NCBI GenBank assembly: GCA_002420085.1
Contig: DIHI01000115.1
Location: 3,363 to 9,081, forward strand
Direction of reading: 5' to 3'
From: Lysobacterales bacterium UBA5700
GTDB lineage: Bacteria > Pseudomonadota > Gammaproteobacteria > Xanthomonadales > Xanthomonadaceae
DNA length: 5,719 nt
Below, in pieces: positions 1 to 5,719 of the stretch. Both the position numbers and the translations under genes were made by a program. Position 1 is the first letter of the stretch; the number at the start of each line of letters is the position of its first letter. Under the pieces are notes generated by a model. The model was not told the origin of the DNA and did not search any database. It was given only the letters and a program-made list of their open reading frames with translations.

Positions 1-582
1 CGACTCGCCGACAAGTCCGATCGCACCAGCCGCCTCAGTGCCGACGATTGGGCCAATGCTGCCCTGGACGCGATCGCCGAGCAGGGTGTCGGCAGTCTGG
101 CGGTCGAAGCCCTGGCCCGTCGGATCGGCGTCACCAAGGGCAGCTTCTATTGGCATTTCCGATCGCGCGAGGCGCTGCTGCATGCCGCACTGGAACGCTG
201 GGAACGGATCGAACAGGAAACCGTGTTCGGCCAGCTCGAAGCGATCGCCGATCCGCGCGAACGCCTGCGCGCCCTGTTCCAACTGGTCGCCCAGGAAGTG
301 CGTTCGCATGTCATCTACAGCGAACTGCTGAAGGCGCTCGATCATCCCCTGGTCAAGCCGGTGATCGAGCGGGTTTCCAAACAGCGCCTGGATTATCTGA
401 CCGCCTCCTACCGGCAGGCCGGAATGACCCGCAGCGAAGCGATCAACCGTGCCAGGCTGACCTATGCCGCCTATGTCGGCTTCCTCCAGCTTTCTCTGCA
501 ATTGCATCAGCCCCGGCTCGACCATGACGAATTCGAGCGCTACGTCGAGCATGTCATGACCACCCTGATCCCCGGAGCCTGA
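1..582 (+). CDS. TetR/AcrR-family transcriptional regulator (5' partial)
   Basis: The frame is open from the first base to a TGA at 580-582, giving 193 residues. No ATG, GTG or TTG precedes the GTG at 223, which lies beyond the DNA-binding domain, so the true start is upstream of the window. Visible residues about 12-60 form a complete TetR N-terminal helix-turn-helix: an alanine-rich first helix (WANAALDAIAEQG), then LAVEALARRIGVTKGSFYWHF and RSREALL, the family's signature block. The remaining ~130 residues are mostly helical and variable, as expected of the ligand-binding and dimerisation half. Only a short N-terminal arm should be missing, since TetR proteins are usually 190-220 residues. 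These proteins are cytoplasmic dimers, usually repressors released by a small ligand; neither ligand nor target can be read here. The gene points toward pckG 58 bases downstream with no terminator between, so co-transcription is possible. The family is secure; the regulated genes are unknown. Confidence 0.93.
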   Translation, partial: RLADKSDRTSRLSADDWANAALDAIAEQGVGSLAVEALARRIGVTKGSFYWHFRSREALLHAALERWERIEQETVFGQLEAIADPRERLRALFQLVAQEVRSHVIYSELLKALDHPLVKPVIERVSKQRLDYLTASYRQAGMTRSEAINRARLTYAAYVGFLQLSLQLHQPRLDHDEFERYVEHVMTTLIPGA

Positions 583-624
583 CCCGTTCCTCTGTCACCC
601 GCCGCCGGGCACGGCCCCGGACCC

Positions 625-630
625 AGGAGA
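625..630 (+). promoter_or_regulatory. Ribosome binding site of pckG (AGGAGA)
   Basis: AGGAGA lies 10 bases upstream of the ATG at 641 and matches the anti-Shine-Dalgarno sequence well. It supports that start, which also places the conserved DRIHWCDGS block about 22 residues in, as expected for GTP-type PEP carboxykinases. The 58-base gap after the TetR gene shows no obvious promoter, and its one short inverted repeat (605-609 with 616-620) has no following T tract. Confidence 0.7.
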
Positions 631-640
631 CCGCCGCCCG

Positions 641-2455
641 ATGTCCACCTCGCTCGCCGCCCTCGCCCAATGGGTTGACACCGTCGCCCGCCTGACCCGC
701 CCCGACCGCATCCACTGGTGCGACGGCTCCGATGCCGAGATCGCCGATCTGCGGCGGGTCATGATCGACTCCGGCGAATTGATCGCACTCGACCCGGACA
801 GCCATCCGGACTGCTTCCTGCACCGGTCCCACCCCGACGATGTCGCTCGGGTCGAACACCTGACCTATGTCTGCACCCGCGACCCCGAGGACGCCGGAGC
901 CAACAACAACTGGCTGGCACCGGATGTTGCCCGCGCCCGGATGACGGCGTTGTTCGACGGCTGCATGCGTGGCCGGACCTTGTACGTGGTGCCGTATTGC
1001 ATGGGTCCGATCGACTCGCCGATGGCGCGTTGCGGGGTCGAGCTGACCGATAGCCCGTATGTGGTCGCCAACATGCGGATCATGACCCGCATGGGCCGCC
1101 CGGCACTGGACCGGATCGAGCGCGAGGGACGGGAAGCGATCGCGCGCGGTGAGCCCGGCGACGGCTTCGTCAAGGGCCTGCATTCGATCGGTGAACTCGA
1201 TCCGGAGCGGCGTTTCATCATGCATTTCCCCGAGGATGCCAGCATTCAGAGCTATGGCTCGGGCTACGGCGGCAATGCCCTGCTCGGCAAGAAATGCCAC
1301 GCCCTGCGGATCGCCGGCTGGCAGGCCCGGCAGGAGGGCTGGCTGGCCGAGCACATGCTGATCGTCGGGATCGAAAGCCCGGACGGCCGGATCGATTACA
1401 TCGCTGCTGCCTTCCCGAGCGCTTGCGGCAAGACCAACCTGGCGATGCTGATCCCACCGGAACGCTACCGTCGGGCCGGCTGGAAGGTCTGGACGGTCGG
1501 CGATGACATCTGCTGGATGCGGCCCGGCGCCGATGGCCGCCTGTGGGCGATCAACCCGGAGTCCGGCTTCTTCGGCGTCGCCCCCGGCACCGGGCCGGAC
1601 ACCAACCCGAATGCCCTGGCGATGCTCGATCGCGATGCCATCTTCACCAATACCGCCATCACCGCCGACAACCGGCCCTGGTGGGAAGGTCTGCGCCAGG
1701 GTCAGCCGGCCGTGGACTGGCGCGGCCGGCCCCATGACCCGGCCAATGGCCCGGCGGCACACCCCAATGCCCGATTCTCGGTGTCGGCGCGACGCTGTCC
1801 GAGCTGGACCCCGCATGCCGAGGATGCGCAGGGGGTGCCGATTTCGGCGATCGTGTTCGGCGGTCGTCGGCCCGGCCTGGTGCCCCTGGTATTCGAGGCG
1901 CGCGATTGGCAGCATGGCGTACTGGTCGGCGCCTCGATGGCCTCCGAGACCACGGCCGCCGCCGCCGGTGCGGTCGGCGTGGTCCGGCGAGACCCGATGG
2001 CGATGAAGCCGTTCTGTGGCTACAACGTGGCCGACTACTTCGGCCATTGGCTGAGTTTCGATCGGTCGGACTTGCGGCTGCCCCGGATCTTCCATGTCAA
2101 CTGGTTCCGCAAGGGTGCCGACGGCCGCTTCCTCTGGCCAGGGTTCGGCGACAACCTGCGGGTGCTGGAGTGGATACTGGGACGAGTCCGGGGCGAAGCC
2201 GATGCCGTCGATACCCCGATCGGGCGGCTGCCGCCGGCATCGGCGCTGAACCTGGAAGGGCTCGATCTCGCCCCGGAGACCCTGGCTGCCCTGCTGGCGG
2301 TCGATCGCCAGGGCTGGCATGCCGAAATGCTGGCGGTCCGCGACTACCTCGACAGCCTCGGGCCTCGCCTGCCGACGCGCTTGCGGCGAGCCTGTGAGGC
2401 GGTGATCGAGCGATTGCAGGCGGCCGCGAGCGACCGTGCCTCGGCCCCGGTCTGA
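641..2455 (+). CDS. pckG: Phosphoenolpyruvate carboxykinase, GTP-dependent
   Basis: This cytoplasmic enzyme catalyses oxaloacetate + GTP to PEP + GDP + CO2, the entry step of gluconeogenesis from TCA intermediates, and uses Mn2+/Mg2+. The 604-residue protein is full length for the GTP family (about 590-620) and clearly not the ATP-type enzyme. By motif alignment to the mammalian enzyme: substrate-binding R70 (Arg87); GSGYGGN at 206-212 with Y209 (Tyr235); K217 and K218, H238 and D289 as the metal-site residues (Lys244, His264, Asp311); the P-loop FPSACGKTN at 258-266 with the reactive cysteine C262; the kinase-2 motif GDDICWM at 287-293; HPNARF at 374-379 with R378 (Arg405); FGGRRP at 406-411; the mobile omega-lid ETTAAAAGAVG around 436-446; and the guanine-pocket segment PFCGYN at 457-462. 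All expected catalytic residues are present, so it should be active. Local departures are IDSP at 124-127, where LGS is common, and ARRCPSWTPHAED at 383-395, where ASQCP is usual. No terminator follows. Confidence 0.97.
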   Translation: MSTSLAALAQWVDTVARLTRPDRIHWCDGSDAEIADLRRVMIDSGELIALDPDSHPDCFLHRSHPDDVARVEHLTYVCTRDPEDAGANNNWLAPDVARARMTALFDGCMRGRTLYVVPYCMGPIDSPMARCGVELTDSPYVVANMRIMTRMGRPALDRIEREGREAIARGEPGDGFVKGLHSIGELDPERRFIMHFPEDASIQSYGSGYGGNALLGKKCHALRIAGWQARQEGWLAEHMLIVGIESPDGRIDYIAAAFPSACGKTNLAMLIPPERYRRAGWKVWTVGDDICWMRPGADGRLWAINPESGFFGVAPGTGPDTNPNALAMLDRDAIFTNTAITADNRPWWEGLRQGQPAVDWRGRPHDPANGPAAHPNARFSVSARRCPSWTPHAEDAQGVPISAIVFGGRRPGLVPLVFEARDWQHGVLVGASMASETTAAAAGAVGVVRRDPMAMKPFCGYNVADYFGHWLSFDRSDLRLPRIFHVNWFRKGADGRFLWPGFGDNLRVLEWILGRVRGEADAVDTPIGRLPPASALNLEGLDLAPETLAALLAVDRQGWHAEMLAVRDYLDSLGPRLPTRLRRACEAVIERLQAAASDRASAPV

Positions 2456-2613
2456 AGCGCGCGGCAGTCGGACTTTCGCGCATCCGGACCGACCGTTCGG
2501 CCTCACCCCGCTGCGGTCAGCCTCGCGGGTCGCCGGCCTGTGGCGGTATCCGACTGATTCGCCGGATGAAACTCCATGAACGGCAAAATGTGGCGCTTGC
2601 CACCGCGTGGGGG

Positions 2614-2643
2614 TTTCCTTCCTTGTAAAGATTGCGTTATGCT
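2614..2643 (+). promoter_or_regulatory. Candidate promoter of the TonB-dependent receptor gene
   Basis: TATGCT at 2638-2643 matches the -10 consensus at four of six positions. It sits in the most AT-rich part of the 280-base gap between pckG and the receptor. The best -35 candidate at suitable spacing is TTTCCT (2614-2619, 18-base spacer), a poor match. Transcription from here would begin near 2650 and leave a leader of about 85 bases. That leader holds a possible bulged stem (GCCTGGCC at 2651-2658 with GGCCACAGGC at 2681-2690) and the palindrome at 2698-2709. The first half of the gap (2456-2575) shows no gene, no terminator with a T tract and no recognisable site. A different or activator-dependent promoter is possible. 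Confidence 0.33.
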
Positions 2644-2697
2644 CCGGCTGGCCTGGCCTTTGCGGTCGTGTTGGCTGCTGGGCCACAGGCTTGTCCC

Positions 2698-2709
2698 GAA
2701 CTCGAGTTC
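2698..2709 (+). promoter_or_regulatory. 12-base perfect palindrome in the receptor leader
   Basis: GAACTCGAGTTC reads identically on both strands, and a further GAAC follows at 2716-2719, giving a GAAC-GTTC-GAAC pattern. It ends 13 bases before the Shine-Dalgarno of the receptor gene. It could be an operator for a dimeric regulator or, as RNA, a small hairpin with a UCGA loop. A 12-base palindrome is expected about once by chance in a window this size, so only its position makes it notable. Confidence 0.25.
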
Positions 2710-2722
2710 AATTCCGAACGTT

Positions 2723-2728
2723 GGAGAG
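2723..2728 (+). promoter_or_regulatory. Ribosome binding site of the receptor gene (GGAGAG)
   Basis: GGAGAG lies seven bases before the ATG at 2736. It decides the start: the same frame is open back to a GTG at 2607, but the 43 extra residues have no ribosome site and would bury the signal peptide, whereas the ATG at 2736 begins directly with one. Confidence 0.8.
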
Positions 2729-2735
2729 AGCATCA

Positions 2736-5594
2736 ATGACCAATCTCAAGCAGCTGCCCAACGCGATTCGTTTCGCGTTGTTCGTGGGCGCCGCGTCGAC
2801 TGCATCCTTCGGCAATGCCTTTGCCCAGGAGCAGGAACAAGACTCGGCCGCCACGCTCGACCGCATCGAGGTGACCGGCTCGCGCATCAAGCGCGTCGAT
2901 GTCGAAACCTCGCAGCCGGTGTTCGTGCTGACCCGCGAAGATATTTCCAAGAACGGCCAGGTGTCGATCGGCGACATTCTGCAAGACATGTCGGTTGCCG
3001 GCGCGGCCATCAACACCACCTTCAACAACGGTGGCAACGGCCAGACCCGCGTTGACCTGCGCGACCTTGGCACCGTCCGTACCCTGGTGCTGGTCAACGG
3101 CCGTCGCTGGTCGTCCGACCTGGACGGCGGCGTCGACCTGAACACCATCCCGGTTGCCGCGATCGAGCGCGTCGAAGTCCTGAAGGACGGCGCCTCGGCG
3201 ATCTACGGCTCGGATGCGGTCGCGGGCGTGGTCAACATCATCCTGCGTCGTGACTATGACGGCCTGAGCGTCTCCAGCTACTACGGCGAGAACGAGGAAG
3301 GCGACGGCGAAGTCCAGTCGCATGACTTCCTGTTCGGTGCCACCACCGATCGCAGCAGCGTCATGGTCGGTGCCCAGTACATCAAGCAGGAGCCGATCTT
3401 CGCGGGCGATCGCGAAATCTCGGCGGAGCCGTTGTTCGGCTTCCCGGGCGAGAACGTCAACGTCGGTGCCTCTTCGACCGGTCCGTTCGGCCGGTTCGGT
3501 GTGCCGGGCATTCCGGGTTCGGTCACGCTCGGTCGTGAAGGTCAGGCTGGTACCAGCCGGTCCGACTTCGTGCCGTTCAATCTGGCGATCCATGGCCACA
3601 ACTTCGCGCCGCAGAACTTCCTGCAGACCCCGCAGGAGCGCGTATCGCTGTTCACCTCGGCCAGCTTCGACCTGACCGACAACATCCGCGCCTTCGCCAA
3701 TGTGCTCTACAACGAGCGCCGTTCCTCGCAGGAACTGGCCTCGATGCCGATCACCGGTGGTACGGTGTTCGGCGGTCGCGGCGGCAATGTCCGCATCTCG
3801 GCCAACAACGTGTTCAACCCGTTCGGCGTGGACATCACCTCGCGCTTCCAGTTCCGCCCGCTGATCGAGCCGCGTCGGTTCAGCCAGGACGTCGACACCT
3901 TCTACATCAACTACGGCTTCGACGGCGTGTTCGACTTCGCCGGCCGGACCTACAGTTGGGATGTCGGCTACATCTATACCGACTACGAAGAGCGCACCAT
4001 CACCACCGGTCTGTTCGACTGGAATCAGCTTGAGCGCGGCCTGGGTCCGTCGTTCCGCGACGCCAATGGCGTGGCCCGCTGCGGCACCGCCGCCGCCCCG
4101 ATCGCCAACTGCGTGCCGATCAACCTGTTCCAGGGTACCGAGAACTTCACCCGGGAGATGTTCGACTTCGCCTCGTTCGTGGCGCAAGACACCGTCCAGG
4201 TCGAGACCACCGTCTACAACGCCAACTTCACCGGCGACCTGTTCGATCTGCCGGCCGGCCCGCTGGGCTTCGCCGTTGGTTACGAATACCGCAAGCAGGA
4301 AGGCTTCGACCAGCCTGACGCGCTGATCGCTGCCGGCAACTCGACCGGCAACATCCGCTCGCCCACCCGTGGTTCGTTCTCGGTTGACGAGTTCTACGGC
4401 GAAGTCCTGGTGCCGCTGCTGTCCGACATGTTCCTGGTCCAGGAACTGGAACTGCGCGTCTCGGTGCGGTTCTCCGACTTCAGCAACTTCGGCAACACCA
4501 CCAACCCGTCGGCCGGCATCCGCTGGAAGCCGTATGAGGATCTGCTGATTCGCGGTAACTACGCCGAGGGCTTCCGCGCCCCGAGCGTGGCGGAACTGTT
4601 CCTCGGTCAGTCCGACAACTTCCCGCAGGTCAACGACCCGTGTTCGGCCAGTCAGCCGGCGTTCCAGGATCCGGCGGTCCAGCAGCGCTGCCGCAGCGGC
4701 TTCGGCGGCTTGGCACCGGTGCCGGTCGGCTTCGAGCAGACCAATACCCAGATCCGCACCACCGTTGGCGGCAACCCGGGTCTGGATCCGGAAAACTCGA
4801 CCTCCAAGACCCTGGGCTTCGTTTACAGCCCGAGCTTCGTCGAGGGTCTGAACATCTCGGTCGACTGGTACAACATCAAGATCCAGAACTCGGTCGGCAC
4901 CCTGGGCGCCACCTTCATCCTGAACGAGTGCTATGTCCAGGGTGATACCAACTTCTGTGCCCTTGCCCAGCGTGGCGCCAGCGGCGACATCACCAGCCTG
5001 CTGACCAACAACCAGAACCTGCCGGGTGGTCTTGAGACGGAAGGCTTCGACGTCAATGTCGACTACCGCTTCAACACCAATTTCGGCGACTTCCGGGTGT
5101 CCTGGGACAATGCCTATGTCAGCTACTTCGGCGACATCGGTCAGGCGGATGGCGAGAACGACGTCGGCACCGAGAACGGCAGCCACCGTCTGCGTTCCAA
5201 CATGACCGTGTCGTGGGATCTGGGTGACTTCGGCGCCTCGGTCAGCGCCCGCTACCGCTCGCGTCTGGACGAGGATTGCAGCGTCGCCCAGTCCAGTGCC
5301 GAGTTCCTTGGCATTCCGATCCCGTGCTCCAACCCGGCCGTGTTCGACGATTTCGGTGTGGTTGCCCCGCCGAGCGCGCAGAACCCGTTCGGCGAGAACT
5401 CGATCGGTGGCACCACCTACTTCGACGTGCAGGGCACTTGGCGCACGCCGTGGAACGGTGTCGTCACGGCTGGCGCGCGCAACCTGAACGACAAGAACCC
5501 GCCGATCTCGTTCAATGCGTTCGCCAACTCGTTCGATCCGCGCTACGACGTCCCGGGCCGTTTCTGGTACGTCCAGTACACCCAGAACTTCTAA
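2736..5594 (+). CDS. TonB-dependent outer-membrane receptor, ligand unknown
   Basis: This is a complete 952-residue outer-membrane active transporter powered by TonB-ExbB-ExbD. Residues 1-30 are a Sec signal peptide (K5 and R12, hydrophobic core 13-25, cleavage after the AFA at 28-30). The mature protein begins QEQEQD and runs into [12 protein letters not shown] (42-53), the TonB-box-like motif of xanthomonad and Caulobacter-type receptors. There is no STN domain, so FecA-type signalling is unlikely. The plug spans about 54-175, with [19 protein letters not shown] and LVLVNGRRW (to 125), [26 protein letters not shown] (133-158) and [18 protein letters not shown] (to 176). The beta-barrel fills the rest and includes [15 protein letters not shown] (608-622) and NPGLDPENS (680-688), both typical of the family, and ends VQYTQNF with the terminal phenylalanine used for BAM-dependent assembly. 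Eight cysteines form four close pairs: 449/459, 636/652, 732/741, 848/864. Codon use is strongly biased (AAC, TTC, ATC, CTG), suggesting high expression. The gene has its own leader and terminator. Ligand specificity cannot be read; siderophore, oligosaccharide or peptide are all possible. Confidence 0.95.
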   Translation: MTNLKQLPNAIRFALFVGAASTASFGNAFAQEQEQDSAATLDRIEVTGSRIKRVDVETSQPVFVLTREDISKNGQVSIGDILQDMSVAGAAINTTFNNGGNGQTRVDLRDLGTVRTLVLVNGRRWSSDLDGGVDLNTIPVAAIERVEVLKDGASAIYGSDAVAGVVNIILRRDYDGLSVSSYYGENEEGDGEVQSHDFLFGATTDRSSVMVGAQYIKQEPIFAGDREISAEPLFGFPGENVNVGASSTGPFGRFGVPGIPGSVTLGREGQAGTSRSDFVPFNLAIHGHNFAPQNFLQTPQERVSLFTSASFDLTDNIRAFANVLYNERRSSQELASMPITGGTVFGGRGGNVRISANNVFNPFGVDITSRFQFRPLIEPRRFSQDVDTFYINYGFDGVFDFAGRTYSWDVGYIYTDYEERTITTGLFDWNQLERGLGPSFRDANGVARCGTAAAPIANCVPINLFQGTENFTREMFDFASFVAQDTVQVETTVYNANFTGDLFDLPAGPLGFAVGYEYRKQEGFDQPDALIAAGNSTGNIRSPTRGSFSVDEFYGEVLVPLLSDMFLVQELELRVSVRFSDFSNFGNTTNPSAGIRWKPYEDLLIRGNYAEGFRAPSVAELFLGQSDNFPQVNDPCSASQPAFQDPAVQQRCRSGFGGLAPVPVGFEQTNTQIRTTVGGNPGLDPENSTSKTLGFVYSPSFVEGLNISVDWYNIKIQNSVGTLGATFILNECYVQGDTNFCALAQRGASGDITSLLTNNQNLPGGLETEGFDVNVDYRFNTNFGDFRVSWDNAYVSYFGDIGQADGENDVGTENGSHRLRSNMTVSWDLGDFGASVSARYRSRLDEDCSVAQSSAEFLGIPIPCSNPAVFDDFGVVAPPSAQNPFGENSIGGTTYFDVQGTWRTPWNGVVTAGARNLNDKNPPISFNAFANSFDPRYDVPGRFWYVQYTQNF

Positions 5595-5630
5595 GCCTGA
5601 ATCGGCATAGAAACACAGGTACCAGCGTTG

Positions 5631-5660
5631 ACGGCCCCTCTTCGGAGGGGCCGTTTTTTT
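5631..5660 (+). terminator. Intrinsic terminator with cUUCGg tetraloop
   Basis: ACGGCCCCTC (5631-5640) and GAGGGGCCGT (5645-5654) form a perfect 10-base-pair stem closed by a TTCG loop, the exceptionally stable C(UUCG)G tetraloop. A run of seven T follows at 5654-5660. It starts 36 bases after the receptor stop codon and ends that transcription unit. Confidence 0.95.
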
Positions 5661-5666
5661 GGTGCC

Positions 5667-5719
5667 GGGATTCGGGATTCGGGATTCGGGATTCGGGATT
5701 CGGGATTCGAGATTCGAGA
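5667..5719. repeat. GGGATTC heptamer tandem repeat array (runs off the window)
   Basis: Six exact head-to-tail copies of GGGATTC occupy 5667-5708. A variant GAGATTC follows at 5709-5715, then GAGA, the start of another variant unit, at the window edge. The array starts six bases after the terminator T run. A seven-base unit is out of step with codons and no gene covers it, so it is a non-coding intergenic microsatellite-like array. Similar arrays are, from memory, frequent between genes in xanthomonads. The change from GGG to GAG at the distal end suggests sequence decay there or a switch to a variant sub-array. Total length and copy number are unknown. Confidence 0.93.

Noticed and set aside
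223..582. A short version of the TetR gene starting at GTG 223
   Set aside because: The frame is open to the window edge and encodes the full helix-turn-helix upstream of 223, so the short version would lack the DNA-binding domain.
2456..2560. A possible terminator after pckG
   Set aside because: Only short, GC-rich imperfect inverted repeats are present and none is followed by a T tract, so an intrinsic terminator cannot be supported.
554..2686. A 710-codon open frame on the minus strand opposite pckG
   Set aside because: It lies across the unmistakable PEP carboxykinase gene, and its translation is low-complexity, rich in R, G, H and P with no recognisable domain. Long antisense frames are expected opposite genes with strong G/C third positions.
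2607..2735. A 43-residue N-terminal extension of the receptor starting at GTG 2607
   Set aside because: It has no ribosome site, overlaps the candidate promoter, and would precede an otherwise perfect signal peptide. The ATG at 2736 has GGAGAG seven bases upstream.
3545..3558. A 14-base perfect palindrome (GGCTGGTACCAGCC) inside the receptor gene
   Set aside because: It lies in mid-gene in a coding context (GQAGTSR). A palindrome this long is expected about 0.35 times in the window by chance, so no regulatory role is supported.
2733..5186. An 817-codon open frame on the minus strand opposite the receptor gene
   Set aside because: The translation is rich in V, A, D, R and G with no motif or signal, and the opposite strand encodes a complete, well-motifed receptor. 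It is a codon-bias shadow.
5667..5719. The heptamer array as a CRISPR array or an attachment site
   Set aside because: Units are directly contiguous, seven bases long and have no spacers, and there is no nearby integrase or tRNA gene. It is a simple tandem repeat.

Overview
This GC-rich window reads as an ordinary chromosomal stretch of a Gram-negative bacterium. All genes lie on the plus strand. The likely source is a gammaproteobacterium of the Xanthomonadales/Lysobacterales type. The pointers are a TonB-dependent outer-membrane receptor of the kind with an EVTGSRIKR motif after the signal peptide, strong G/C preference at third codon positions, a GTP-type phosphoenolpyruvate carboxykinase, and an intergenic tandem array of the heptamer GGGATTC. 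From memory, such arrays are common between genes in Xanthomonas and Lysobacter relatives. The lineage is an inference, not something proved by the sequence.

Layout: bases 1-582 hold a TetR/AcrR-family repressor that is missing only its extreme N-terminus. After a 58-base gap with no visible terminator comes an intact GTP-dependent PEP carboxykinase gene (pckG, 641-2455). A 280-base intergenic region (2456-2735) carries a plausible but weak promoter and a 12-base perfect palindrome. A complete 952-residue TonB-dependent receptor follows (2736-5594). The receptor gene ends in a textbook intrinsic terminator with a cUUCGg tetraloop (5631-5660). Six bases later a GGGATTC heptamer array begins and runs off the window end.

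Functional picture: the PEP carboxykinase converts oxaloacetate to PEP and so feeds gluconeogenesis. The TetR gene could be co-transcribed with it, but no operator is visible. The receptor is an independent transcription unit for energised uptake of an unidentified ligand across the outer membrane. It has no STN signalling domain, so a FecA-like sigma/anti-sigma circuit is not indicated. Four closely spaced cysteine pairs in the predicted barrel are its most distinctive feature.

I found no convincing undescribed system, CRISPR array, RNA gene, insertion sequence or phage element. The points worth a second look are modest: the TetR-pckG linkage, the palindrome in the receptor leader, the cysteine pairs, and the terminator-heptamer junction.
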